A stretch of 64,000 nucleotides of DNA, from NCBI RefSeq assembly GCF_031312595.1, contig NZ_CP133592.1:2294001-2358000 (forward strand). Direction: 5' to 3'. Below are positions 1 through 8,133 of the stretch, piece by piece. A program made the position numbers and the translations under genes. Under the pieces are notes generated by a model. That model made no database searches and was not told the origin of the DNA. It saw only the letters and a program-made list of their open reading frames with translations. The stretch's first letter is position 1. Every line of letters starts with the position of its first letter. Source of the stretch: Methanolobus sediminis. Lineage in GTDB: Archaea; Halobacteriota; Methanosarcinia; Methanosarcinales; Methanosarcinaceae.

Positions 1-156
1 AACAACAAGACCCTTATCTGTAGTTAGCATACCTGCATCTTCAAACGTTAGAACTTGGAATGATTGTATTTCTGCATCCTCGTCCTCTTCATCTTCCCAA
101 GTCTTTTCCCATATTGCTTTTTCAAGAAACTTCTGAAACTCTACTTCGGTTGTCAT
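1..156 (-). CDS. Partial hypothetical acidic protein (N-terminal 52 codons)
   Basis: An open frame runs leftwards from an ATG at 156-154 off the window edge without a stop. The visible 52 residues begin MTTEVEFQKFLEKAIWEK and hold a strongly acidic stretch (WEDEEDEDAE), then a hydrophobic-mixed segment. I do not recognise the family. A degraded copy of its promoter and first codons occurs near 4,685-4,775, so this gene, or its 5' end, was duplicated within the island. The function is unknown; the body of the gene lies to the left of the window. Confidence 0.5.
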   Translation of the reverse strand, partial: MTTEVEFQKFLEKAIWEKTWEDEEDEDAEIQSFQVLTFEDAGMLTTDKGLVV

Positions 157-491
157 TGATTATCACCGAAAAGAATTATTCGGGACATTCCTCATGTAAA
201 CTGTGTGAGAAAAGCTCTACTGTGTGATTGATACGATAAGGTAATGATATTGGCTGATGGGGCTAAATAACGTAGAGGATGTATGCGAGGTTCAAATCAA
301 ATCCTTTGTGTAGTTATTGGAAGGGGAAGTAGTAATCAAAAACACAATGTTTACTAACAATATGTAAAACTCGCTTTCATAAAAATACGGTTGAAGTTCT
401 TTTTTGAAACGTTAGTTAACTTTATTTAGAGTGATAACGATTTATTTTTTAAGTAATCTCATATTAATAAAATATTTAAGCAGATGATTTT
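157..491. other. Intergenic region with copy 1 of a degenerate repeat
   Basis: No gene is seen here. The first 100 bases or so (157-260) are the upstream region of the leftward gene at 1-156 and resemble 4,690-4,800: both read TATCACC, then a spacer, then GGACATTCCT with ATGTA following. The remainder is AT-rich and holds TATA-like runs (for example around 440-470) that could serve the rightward ParB-like gene starting at 492. No clear Shine-Dalgarno sequence precedes 492, which would suit a leaderless or short-leader message. Confidence 0.4.
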
Positions 492-1424
492 ATGGAAAAC
501 AAAACACTGCAAACTGTAAAAGTTACTGACATCGCACCTAATCCTCACAATCCTAGATTAGTATTTGAAGAGGGAGCATTATCTGAATTAAGAAAATCAA
601 TTGAAAAAGTGGGTATCTTAGTTCCATTAACAGTATATGAAAATAGAAAAGGTACTCCTCCTGAAAGGTATATTCTACTTGATGGTGAAAGAAGGTGGAG
701 ATGTGCTCAAGAACTTTCAATGGAAGAAATCCCAGTGAATATTATTGATGAGCCCGAAGGAGTGACACAAAACATATTGTACATGTTCAATATTCATCAT
801 TTTCGTAAGGAATGGGCTTTGTTCCCAACTGCTTTGAAACTTGAAATGATTATCCGAGAGTTAGGAACGGATAATGAACGGACTTTGCACGAGTTTACGG
901 GTGTTAACCGAAGTACAATCCGAAGATGTAGGATACTACTGTGGTTCCCACACAAATATAGAAATTACTTGATGGAAAAAGGAGCTAAAATTTCGACAGA
1001 CTTTTTCATAGAGTTACATCCAATTGCAAAGAGATTAAGCCACGAATCTAAATTCTATTTTTCGGAAGGTACAGAACGATTAGTCGATAAAATGATCGAT
1101 AAATTCTTAGATGGTCATATTGTAGATGTTAAAGATTTTAGAGAGATCCGAAAATCAATGGCTTACTATGAAAAATCAAATAATTTTGAAGAATTTATTG
1201 ATAAAATAGAAATGTTCATTAATAATAGTGATTGTGAATTAGATATATTTATGTCTACTGAAGTTGAAAATGATAAAGTTAGACAAAATATACTAAAATA
1301 TACTAGCTATTTAATTAATAATCTTAAAGACATAAATCCTGACTTAATTAGTGATTATTACTTTGTTAACCAAATAAAAGCCTTGCATGACCAAGTAGAA
1401 AACATTCTTGAAGAAATTGATTAA
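492..1424 (+). CDS. ParB/Spo0J-like N-terminal domain protein
   Basis: The 310-aa product has a ParB-type N-terminal domain (about residues 8-95). NPHNPR lies at 17-22 and the family's phosphate/CTP-binding signature follows as LLDGERRWRCA, with GERR at 65-68. A helix-turn-helix-like segment (about 130-150, GVNRSTIRRC) and a long helical C-terminus follow. True partition ParB proteins sit beside a ParA ATPase, and none is visible here. Instead the stop codon is followed one base later by the ATG of a PRTase-like gene, so the two are almost certainly co-translated. Stand-alone ParB-fold proteins are frequent in plasmid and phage-defence loci. I infer a nuclease, CTPase or regulatory partner rather than chromosome partition, but the function is unproved. 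Confidence 0.75.
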   Translation: MENKTLQTVKVTDIAPNPHNPRLVFEEGALSELRKSIEKVGILVPLTVYENRKGTPPERYILLDGERRWRCAQELSMEEIPVNIIDEPEGVTQNILYMFNIHHFRKEWALFPTALKLEMIIRELGTDNERTLHEFTGVNRSTIRRCRILLWFPHKYRNYLMEKGAKISTDFFIELHPIAKRLSHESKFYFSEGTERLVDKMIDKFLDGHIVDVKDFREIRKSMAYYEKSNNFEEFIDKIEMFINNSDCELDIFMSTEVENDKVRQNILKYTSYLINNLKDINPDLISDYYFVNQIKALHDQVENILEEID

Positions 1425-1425
1425 A

Positions 1426-2217
1426 ATGACTTCTACAGAAGATTTTTCTATATATGAAAGCAAGTTACGAGAGTGTAGTAGTTATAGAGATAATTCAGTT
1501 CAAAATTGGGCTGATCAACTAGATCAATTAGACCTCGAAAAAGAAACAATCATAAAAATAATTGAAAATCTAAGAATTATCTCCTCTCGCGATATAAGGA
1601 CTATTTTGAGGGATTTAGTAGAACAAAACCAAGCAATTTTCCAACACCCCAACACTTTCATAACTAGCTTTGGATGTAGGGGTAAAAGTGGAGATTTGAT
1701 TCTATATGAATTTCGACATGCAGTTGATGGATATGATGATAAAATAATTGACTCTTGGCAAATCCCTGAAAAACCAACCGACAGTACTATAATATTTTTA
1801 GATGATTTAATTGGTACAGGAAAGCAATCTTGCGACTATATTGAAGACCAACTAAATTTAATTTTAACTTCACATCATGAATCATATTTAATTTGTTTGT
1901 TTGGCACTCCAAATGGAATCGAAGCTGTTGTTAATAGTACAAATTTCAATGTAATCTGTGGTGAGACTCTCTGTGAAGAAGAACATCAGTTTTACAGTGA
2001 TAAATGCATAATTTTTGAAGAGACTGAAAAAGAAAAAATAGGAATCATCAACAATTACTTGAAAGGCAAAGTAGATTTCGATAAGGGTTTACTTCTATGT
2101 TTTCACTATGCTATCCCAAACAATACCATGCCACTAATATGGAAAGAAAATTATCCATATGAAGATGATTTAGGAAACAAGAAAAAGTGGTACGCTTTAT
2201 TACCACGAAAATACTAA
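1426..2217 (+). CDS. PRTase-like protein, possible conflict-system effector
   Basis: The 263-aa product is read from the ATG at 1426, one base after the stop of the ParB-like gene; a TTG at 1408 is possible but less likely. At residues 122-135 there is a hydrophobic strand followed by DDLIGTGKQS, which has the form of the PRPP-binding loop of type I phosphoribosyltransferases (two acidic residues, then a T/S-G-rich loop). The rest does not match any biosynthetic PRTase that I recognise. PRTase-like domains of this kind are known from predicted bacterial conflict systems. With the coupled ParB-like gene and the adjacent restriction-modification pair, I infer a defence-related effector. The reaction and substrate are unknown. 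Confidence 0.6.
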   Translation: MTSTEDFSIYESKLRECSSYRDNSVQNWADQLDQLDLEKETIIKIIENLRIISSRDIRTILRDLVEQNQAIFQHPNTFITSFGCRGKSGDLILYEFRHAVDGYDDKIIDSWQIPEKPTDSTIIFLDDLIGTGKQSCDYIEDQLNLILTSHHESYLICLFGTPNGIEAVVNSTNFNVICGETLCEEEHQFYSDKCIIFEETEKEKIGIINNYLKGKVDFDKGLLLCFHYAIPNNTMPLIWKENYPYEDDLGNKKKWYALLPRKY

Positions 2218-2310
2218 TTCCTTCCATTAGAGTGTGATGTTGGTTTAAACCCCCATATTCTCTTGCTTTATTACCAATGGTAATCTTGTCTTAGAGTATA
2301 ATGATCTTGT

Positions 2311-2469
2311 GACAATTATTGGCAAGTATATGCAGCAAGGGAAGTCACAGACCTATTGTACAGATACTTCTTAGTCCATAGTTCTGACAAAGGATTCTCT
2401 CATTATCATTATACATTACTTTCATATTGCTTAGATGAAGATTATATAGTCTTGGGACATACAGAATAA
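2311..2469 (+). pseudogene. Possible remnant of a coding sequence
   Basis: Between the PRTase-like gene and the restriction gene there is an open stretch of 53 codons ending in TAA at 2467-2469. It has no in-frame ATG but reads like protein (segments YRYFLVHSSDKGFSHYHY and LDEDYIVLGHTE). An in-frame stop lies immediately upstream. It may be the decayed 3' end of a gene truncated when the neighbouring cassettes arrived. This is a weak call from composition only. Confidence 0.2.
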
Positions 2470-2511
2470 TTGCCTCTACAGAAGAAAGAAACAAGAGGCT
2501 TGAGGAATTTT

Positions 2512-3174
2512 ATGAAACCGAATTCACTTCCAACAGAAACAATTGAAAAGTTTCCAGCACTACAAGAAAAGTATGAAATTCATAATTATGGCTCAGCTAT
2601 TGAGATATTGACCCAAGCTTATCCGCAAGAATGGGATGAAATATGTCATCTTTTAAATGACTTCGTTATATACGAAAGTGAAATTATTAAAGGTGGAGGA
2701 AACGAATCAGATATTCCTAAAAAAATCGCGAACTTTTTAACTCCTCGACAATGGCAAGAAACAAAGCTAAGCGCCGATTTGGTTGTCAGACAAAAAAAAA
2801 GAAATTCAAAAGAGGAAGAACAGTTCATTATTAAGGACTATATGGTTGGATATAATATTGATCATTTGAAAAATAAAGTAGCTTTTGATGTAGAATGGAA
2901 TTCAAAAGATCAAACTTTTGATAGAGATTTATCTGCTTTTAGAGCTTTTCATGAAAACGGAATTATTTCATGTGGAATAATACTGACAAGAAGTGTAGAG
3001 TTAAATGATATATTTCATGATTTAGAAATAATGAAGAAATACGGTGCTTCAACAACACAAATGGGAAAACTTCTACCTAGAGTGAAAGCTAGAAGGCAAG
3101 GAGGATGCCCTTTACTTATTATAGGAATCAAATCTCCTTGTGTAATAAGGGCTTCGGATGTAGATAATTCATAA
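2512..3174 (+). CDS. Type II restriction endonuclease, BglII/BstYI family
   Basis: The 220-aa product is read from the ATG at 2512, which follows a good ribosome-binding site (GAGGAA); the TTG at 2470 is unlikely. It resembles the BglII/BstYI family, which cleaves GATC-centred palindromes. The central catalytic region contains VAFDVEWNSKD followed by FDRDLSAFR, giving the acidic metal-binding residues of a PD-(D/E)XK-like core. The C-terminal YGASTTQMGKLLPRV segment is characteristic of this family. It converges on an adenine methylase gene, and together they make a restriction-modification pair. The target is probably a (R)GATC(Y)-type site by family analogy; the exact specificity cannot be read from the sequence. 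Confidence 0.8.
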   Translation: MKPNSLPTETIEKFPALQEKYEIHNYGSAIEILTQAYPQEWDEICHLLNDFVIYESEIIKGGGNESDIPKKIANFLTPRQWQETKLSADLVVRQKKRNSKEEEQFIIKDYMVGYNIDHLKNKVAFDVEWNSKDQTFDRDLSAFRAFHENGIISCGIILTRSVELNDIFHDLEIMKKYGASTTQMGKLLPRVKARRQGGCPLLIIGIKSPCVIRASDVDNS

Positions 3175-3183
3175 TAGAGTTAT

Positions 3184-3230
3184 CAAAAAGGAAGGTGCAA
3201 ATAGGAATTTGTTCAATAACTTCCTTTTTG
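3184..3230. terminator. Bidirectional hairpin between restriction and methylase genes
   Basis: A perfect 11-bp inverted repeat (3184-3194 CAAAAAGGAAG, 3220-3230 CTTCCTTTTTG) lies between the two convergent stops. Each arm ends in a T-run on its own strand, so it can terminate both transcripts. The loop is 25 nt. Confidence 0.6.
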
Positions 3231-3235
3231 TCCAC

Positions 3236-4510
3236 TCATTCCTTCCACGCTAGAAGGGTATACTCCTTAACATCCCGATCTCGATCATTTTTTCTTCCCA
3301 TTGTCATGTGCTTGTGATTTAACTCTCTTATTTCTATGTGATAACCGCTCATGATACTTTCTGCAGTTTTTAATATACACTCAAGAGAGATCATCCCAGT
3401 ATTACTGTAGCTTAGAACTAAATTGCTGCTGCTTAAAGTTATACCTGTAAACAGGTCTTTGAAAGCATCTAATACCTTAGTTCGAATACAGAAAGGTGAC
3501 TGATGCCTATCATCCCTATATCTTCCCTTCACAACGCTGCCACCTTTAAACTGCAAATCCGGGTAATCATAGAGTACAAGAGTTTCTAAAGCATGGTAAA
3601 AGCGACTATAATGGACAAAACAATAAGGAGGATCAGCATACACAGTACATTTAGGTAGAGTTGCCAGCCTTTCTCTGAAATCCATAGTCGTAATTTCATG
3701 ATCAAATTCAGGAGGGATTGTCAAAAGCTCTGAAGAAACACTATCATATTTCCTAAGGAAGAAATCAGCTATTTTTTTCTGTCTATAATTTGAGATATCT
3801 TTCATTGAAGATTCAGTTTTTGCATCCCTGTATTGTGCATAGTGCCCTGTCCCCTGACTACAATATGCCATTGCATGCATAAGAGAAGAGATAATTAGAT
3901 GATAATGAGGTTCTGATTTTTGGGTTTCCGCAATTTCTCTGATCGCATCAATCCACAGACACTGATATGAACTCCACCATGTTCCTGAATAATATTTAGT
4001 AAAAAGGTGCCAATCAAAATCAAAAGAAACATCAATCAATGATTGATTTGCCTCTTCTACTAAGTTAAACTCTTTAAGCCCACCTTTTATATCGTCATAT
4101 GACAGACCTTCAGGCAAATGGCTCAAATTCTTTTGAACAATCTTTTCAGCTTTGGTTATAATTTCCTGCCCAGATATGAATGATTCTTCTTTTTTCCATG
4201 AAGTCAGATATGCATGTGCTATTGATTCGGAATATGCTTGGATATCATTTGAATATATTTTCACACTGTGCCCTAAGCTGCCAGCTATGCTACATGAGCC
4301 TGAAAAAAGATCGCATATTCCTCCTCCATTGTAAATTTCATTAATTCCATCTACAACAAAATCAAGTATTTTAGTTTTAGACCCCATATATTTAATAAAA
4401 GACGGGAAATCATTATTTACGAAATGTCCATCTTTTGGGATTGAATTAAAATCGGAACCTCCTTTTTGTTCCTTATTCTTGTCGTCAATTAATGTTTTTG
4501 TATTTTGCAT
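3236..4510 (-). CDS. DNA adenine methyltransferase, D12 class (Dam-like)
   Basis: The 424-aa product transfers a methyl group from SAM to the N6 of adenine. It has the ordered motifs of the D12/Dam class: KYMGSK near residue 40 (motif X), DLFSGSCS near 67 (SAM-binding motif I, FxGxG form) and DPPY in the C-terminal half (catalytic motif IV, here ADPPYCFVHYSRF). It is longer than E. coli Dam because of an inserted central region, presumably involved in target recognition. It faces the BglII/BstYI-like endonuclease and is its likely protective partner. Characterised BglII-family partners are often cytosine-N4 methylases, so a D12 adenine methylase partner is worth noting. The long leader to the right contains a TATA-like run on the minus strand near 4,560. 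Confidence 0.85.
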   Translation of the reverse strand: MQNTKTLIDDKNKEQKGGSDFNSIPKDGHFVNNDFPSFIKYMGSKTKILDFVVDGINEIYNGGGICDLFSGSCSIAGSLGHSVKIYSNDIQAYSESIAHAYLTSWKKEESFISGQEIITKAEKIVQKNLSHLPEGLSYDDIKGGLKEFNLVEEANQSLIDVSFDFDWHLFTKYYSGTWWSSYQCLWIDAIREIAETQKSEPHYHLIISSLMHAMAYCSQGTGHYAQYRDAKTESSMKDISNYRQKKIADFFLRKYDSVSSELLTIPPEFDHEITTMDFRERLATLPKCTVYADPPYCFVHYSRFYHALETLVLYDYPDLQFKGGSVVKGRYRDDRHQSPFCIRTKVLDAFKDLFTGITLSSSNLVLSYSNTGMISLECILKTAESIMSGYHIEIRELNHKHMTMGRKNDRDRDVKEYTLLAWKE

Positions 4511-4953
4511 GAAATTATTCCTTACAGAAAAGATGATGTTTGTTCATTTTTATTCCACTATTTATATTAATACGTACTTTTCATTTACCGCTTATTGCAT
4601 GATCATATAGTTAAAATATGCGCTGGCTAAAGGGAAGAATCGATTGTTGTTTTTATCTATTCATCAAATAACTAATAAATATTAAAAACTTCTGATATTA
4701 TGCTTCGCTTGTTATTGTTTATCACCAAATGAGTGTATTCAGGACATTCCTTATGTATTCTTTGTAATAATATTAGCCACTGCGATAGAAGGAATAAAGG
4801 CAATGCTATCACTCATCAACAGAATGATTTGCGCATGAGAAGAATGAGAGGAAGAAAGATAAGATAGACTTAGAAAATTATCAAATCTTCCGCACAAGAA
4901 GAGGCAAGGGTAAATACTCCCAACAAAAAATAAAAATATTCATAATTAACGTA
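4511..4953. other. Intergenic region holding degraded repeat copy 2
   Basis: There is no intact gene here. Bases 4,511-4,600 are the methylase promoter region. Bases about 4,685-4,775, read on the minus strand, match the promoter and first codons of the gene at 1-156 (GGTGATAA, CAATAAC in place of CAATGAC, then a shared TCAGAAGTTT), but the start codon is lost. The homology fades on both sides. Bases 4,800-4,950 show nothing further that I can name. Confidence 0.45.
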
Positions 4954-5391
4954 TTAGCAGATTTCAGCACAATCAACAGAAATATTATCCATATCATTGC
5001 CTTCTGATATCATTCTTTCATATCCTGCTCTTGTCAAACCTGTATAGGAATCTATTTTTTGTGGAACTTTCCCTCTTTCTCTCTTCCTAAGGTTAAGTTC
5101 CCTACCTTGAACATAAAGACCATGAAGTTTTATGTATGTCTCGATGCCTAACATCGTAACTCTATATTTCCACATTGTTTTATGCATAATAGGACATTTA
5201 CCTCTTCTTCTGCCTACATATCCATATCTAAGATAACGTTTAAGACCATCTCTTACTTTTTCAGGTTCAAGACCTATCATTTCTGCTATCTCGTTTGGAG
5301 ATGCATATCTTGGAAAATGATTATTAATCATTTCATCAAAAATTTGATACTTCAAATAATTATGTTTATGATAAACACCCGTGGCCTTCAT
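4954..5391 (-). CDS. Winged-helix DNA-binding protein (element regulator)
   Basis: The 145-aa product has a winged-helix-like segment in its first 60 residues (ASPNEIAEMIGLEPEKVRDG followed by LKRYLRYGYVGRRRGK: helix, turn, recognition helix, wing). It has a very basic middle (LNLRKRERGK) and a second small helical unit near the C-terminus (YTGLTRAGYERMISEG). No enzyme motif is seen. Proteins of this build are common in archaeal plasmids and proviruses as transcription regulators. The start is the ATG at 5391, which lies in a small inverted repeat (CCTTCA/TGAAGG) that could be a self-operator. Which element genes it controls is unknown. Confidence 0.6.
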   Translation of the reverse strand: MKATGVYHKHNYLKYQIFDEMINNHFPRYASPNEIAEMIGLEPEKVRDGLKRYLRYGYVGRRRGKCPIMHKTMWKYRVTMLGIETYIKLHGLYVQGRELNLRKRERGKVPQKIDSYTGLTRAGYERMISEGNDMDNISVDCAEIC

Positions 5392-5957
5392 AATTAAAAA
5401 ATTGTGAAGGACGGGACATTAAAATTTTGATGGTCTTATTCTTGGTAGAACCAAGAAATACCAAATTTCTAAAATGTAATACCAAAACTAAGACCCAATA
5501 TTGATAGTCAAAACAGTTAATTTGACCTCGTAGATTTGGTAAAACTAAATGTTTCACCAAACTTACGCATATTCATTTCATAGTTATGGCATTTTTAGTG
5601 CAACATCAAATCTGACTCATTGTAATCTCATGTAACGGATTGTAAAAAGTAGCCTGATATATTGATATTCGTTATTATAGAAATCCTGTTACAGAGGATG
5701 TACTTGATAGGAAAATAGGAAAATGATATTGAAGCAAGGGTAAGGGTGGAAGTGATTTAAGCCCTTACCCTTTATTTTTTAAGAGGTAGATGAAGGGAAT
5801 GGTAACCTTCACCTTTTCGTTTTTCTGATGGAAATGCGCATCTCATCATTGGATTGTGGCAATAAACCTAATTTTTGGAAGCAATAATATCTGCCACAAT
5901 CCAATCCTTCTCTATCTCACAATTAAAAATTCCTGTTCTTAGGACATGTATTTTTAG
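5392..5957. other. Gene-free region with three inverted repeats
   Basis: No credible protein gene is seen in these 566 bases. Three inverted repeats lie close together: AAGGGTAAGGG (5736-5746) with CCCTTACCCTT (5762-5772) followed by TATTTTTT; a weaker GATGAAGG/CCTTCACC pair near 5,789-5,812, also followed by T-runs; and GGATTGTGGCA (5851-5861) with TGCCACAATCC (5892-5902). The first has the form of a plus-strand terminator although no plus-strand gene precedes it, so an untranslated RNA transcribed from about 5,600 is possible. Confidence 0.4.
5736..5780 (+). terminator. Orphan intrinsic-terminator-like hairpin
   Basis: A perfect 11-bp stem (5736-5746 with 5762-5772) is followed by TATTTTTT on the plus strand. 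No plus-strand CDS lies upstream between 5,392 and 5,735. It could terminate a small RNA or simply insulate the minus-strand operon to its right. Confidence 0.45.
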
Positions 5958-6239
5958 TTAGTTTAGATTAAACGCCCTTATTGTGAGGAATGCACCAATA
6001 CCCATGATTGAATAACCAAATAATGTAAATATGGGTGATAGTACAGCTCTTGAGCCTTCCATGGAGTGATACGCAGCATCAGATTCGTTAATTCCTGTTC
6101 CTGCATATGTGCCACCAATAGAATACATTCCTACAAAAATGAGGATCGCAAGGGATACTATCAACACTGCACCGCCTGATACGTTCATATTAATACTCTC
6201 CTTTACTGTTCTTGCATTCCATCTGCCATATCTTTCCAT
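5958..6239 (-). CDS. Small two-helix membrane protein, possible spindle-virus-type capsid protein
   Basis: The 93-aa product has two strongly hydrophobic helices (about residues 23-45 and 67-88) separated by a polar loop containing NESDAAYHSMEGSRA. The neighbour at 6366-6665 has the same layout and shares the pattern (D/E)-x-D-A-x-Y in the loop plus a C-terminal TLxxxxIMxxGA segment, so the two are paralogues. Pairs of short proteins with two hydrophobic helices are the form of major capsid proteins in spindle-shaped archaeal viruses (fusellovirus VP1/VP3, His1 VP21). I infer this role from form only. A pair of small membrane subunits of another kind is equally possible. The ATG at 6239 is used. 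Confidence 0.5.
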   Translation of the reverse strand: MERYGRWNARTVKESINMNVSGGAVLIVSLAILIFVGMYSIGGTYAGTGINESDAAYHSMEGSRAVLSPIFTLFGYSIMGIGAFLTIRAFNLN

Positions 6240-6365
6240 TCATAATGTATATCCGTCCATTCAATTAGTGTTATTTTCTTTTCGCTTGATGCTATAAGCT
6301 AAAAAATAATAATATAGCAAAAAATAAGTAAAAATAATTATACAATCATAAAAAATGTTATGAGA

Positions 6366-6665
6366 TTAGAGGAATCCCATATATCTCATAATCGCGCTAG
6401 CTCCGAGGGCCAAAATCATAAGTGCCGCAAGTGTGTAGCAACTCTCGATATTTCCAATAACACTCTGAGACAGGTTATAGAATGCATCTGTTTCATCAAG
6501 ACTTGCTGAACTTACTACCCCATTGAGGATAACAACGCCAATAATCAGAATACAAGCTACTCTTATAATAATTGTTGTTACTTCTGCTGCATCTCCAGGT
6601 TCCTGCTCGTCCATCTTTGCTTCGACCTTTTTGGTCATTCTCTTTACTGCTGCAATATCCATCAT
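6366..6665 (-). CDS. Small two-helix membrane protein, paralogue of the 5958-6239 product
   Basis: The 99-aa product has a charged N-terminus (about 30 residues, rich in K, E and D), a first hydrophobic helix (about 30-50), the polar loop SLDETDAFYNLSQS and a second helix (about 75-95). It is the first gene of a likely two-gene minus-strand operon; a 126-bp gap separates it from its paralogue. A TATA-like run (GGTATATAAAG) lies about 60 bp upstream near 6,730 and could serve either divergent transcript. The same structural or capsid hypothesis applies as for its paralogue. No enzymatic motif is visible. Confidence 0.5.
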   Translation of the reverse strand: MMDIAAVKRMTKKVEAKMDEQEPGDAAEVTTIIIRVACILIIGVVILNGVVSSASLDETDAFYNLSQSVIGNIESCYTLAALMILALGASAIMRYMGFL

Positions 6666-6900
6666 TTATGAATCATTCCTATTTTAGTAACACCAAATGT
6701 TACTTTCTAAAAAATCATATCTGATTCGGTATATAAAGAGCTATGGAGAGTTTTGAACAAACAGGAGTTAACAAAAGTGTAAAACTTTAATACGTTTATA
6801 TACTGTTTTAAAATGATATATTAACAGTTTAAACATTATCATTTTCGATTACAGGAAATCTACCGAGTTTACATGTCCTAAAACTTTTATAAGAGTGTTT

Positions 6901-7650
6901 ATGGTATCGAATACAAGTTTGAATGATATTGATTTTGAGGAACGAGTCAAGTATCTTGATGGACTTGAAACTAAAATGTATGGTCTTCTTAGTGCCAAAC
7001 CAAAATACGGAGAAAAAGCCAAAATATTCTCAGAAATCAATAAAATTGAAAAGCAGATAAAAGATATTGAAGACACAATTCTTGAGAAAAGTAAGTATAG
7101 CAGTATCAAGGTCAAAAAAGAAAATGATATTAGGACTGTATCAGCTCATAAAAGAATTCAATCAAGACGACAGATTCGCAAAGGCAAAGTTCGTGAACTA
7201 AGAACCAAGTACAGTACCATTTATCGAGATAATTTTGATAAGTTGAAGGCAGAAACATTGCAGGAAAGGAAAGCTCAAAAGGATGCTGAAAAAGAAGCAG
7301 AAAAGCAAGCTGAGAGAGAAGCAATTGCTGAAAAAGAAGCTAAAATCAAAAAACATTATAGCAACGTTTCTTTAGAAAAGCAGGAAAAAGAGTTGAAATT
7401 AATCAGAAATCAGCTCAATTATATTCAAAGTGAAAGCAGAGCGGCATACAAAGAATACAGAGCAACAAAATCCTTAGAAGCAAAAGCACGATGGAAGTAC
7501 TTGAAAGAAGTGGAAAACGAGTTAGTTGCGGAGCGTAGTGTTCTGTATCATAACGTAATATGGTTGAAAGCGCAGGCAAAAGCCAATGCTATTGTTATGG
7601 AAAGAAACAAGCTATTTGATGATAATGATGCAATCGAGGTGCTTGCATGA
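6901..7650 (+). CDS. Coiled-coil protein of the element
   Basis: The 249-aa product is read from the ATG at 6901; a GTG two codons upstream is an alternative. It is nearly all charged helix, with a long coiled-coil run rich in K, E, A and Q in the middle (around residues 115-150, KDAEKEAEKQAEREAIAEK) and further heptad-like stretches on both sides. No globular domain or catalytic motif is recognisable. It overlaps the next gene, a small membrane protein, by an ATGA junction, so the two are co-translated. A structural, tail, scaffold or membrane-associated role in the element is plausible but unproved. A TATA-like GTTTATATACTG at 6,795 precedes it. Confidence 0.55.
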   Translation: MVSNTSLNDIDFEERVKYLDGLETKMYGLLSAKPKYGEKAKIFSEINKIEKQIKDIEDTILEKSKYSSIKVKKENDIRTVSAHKRIQSRRQIRKGKVRELRTKYSTIYRDNFDKLKAETLQERKAQKDAEKEAEKQAEREAIAEKEAKIKKHYSNVSLEKQEKELKLIRNQLNYIQSESRAAYKEYRATKSLEAKARWKYLKEVENELVAERSVLYHNVIWLKAQAKANAIVMERNKLFDDNDAIEVLA

Positions 7651-7934
7651 TTCCCTGGGAAATGTGGGCTACAATGTTAGCTCTGGGAATTCTGAGTATG
7701 GGCTATAATTGGTATGTCGAGGATGATGAAAACTATACAGATATCCTGACAGGCTTTGCATCAATGATATTTTACATGATATGCGGAATAACTCTTTTTG
7801 GTGGAGTTGTCACCCAAACAATGACTTATGCAAATCAGTATTTTGCATGGCTGTTTATTGCCATCGGCATTATTGAAGGGATTATTCTTTTCACAAGAGT
7901 AACGGACTTATGGCACACTGATAAAACGGAATGA
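7647..7934 (+). CDS. Small membrane protein with three predicted helices
   Basis: The 95-aa product has hydrophobic segments at about residues 3-20, 35-55 and 65-85, an acidic loop (VEDDENYTD) after the first, and a polar C-terminus. Its ATG lies within the TGA of the coiled-coil gene (ATGA overlap), so translation is coupled. The family is not recognised. The pairing of a soluble coiled-coil protein with a small membrane protein would suit a virion, secretion or holin-like function, but nothing in the sequence decides this. Confidence 0.5.
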   Translation: MIPWEMWATMLALGILSMGYNWYVEDDENYTDILTGFASMIFYMICGITLFGGVVTQTMTYANQYFAWLFIAIGIIEGIILFTRVTDLWHTDKTE

Positions 7935-8081
7935 TAATATCCTGAACATATCATTTCCAATCTTTTATTCCTCTTTTTCTGACCTGAAGATCACTACAAA
8001 GAATAGACCTTACTTTGATGGAAAATCTCTTCAAGTGGTCGGATAGTGCCCTGATGAAGTCTCAGCACAATCTCTTGTGAC

Positions 8082-8133
8082 GGATTAAAAAAGAAAAAAG
8101 GTATAATAGGGTTGGTTAGTTGACCTATACCTT
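8082..8133 (-). terminator. Terminator of the minus-strand gene at 8125
   Basis: An inverted repeat (8098-8105 AAGGTATA, 8126-8133 TATACCTT) overlaps the stop codon region. On the minus strand it is followed by CTTTTTTCTTTTTT. This is a typical hairpin plus T-run. Confidence 0.5.
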
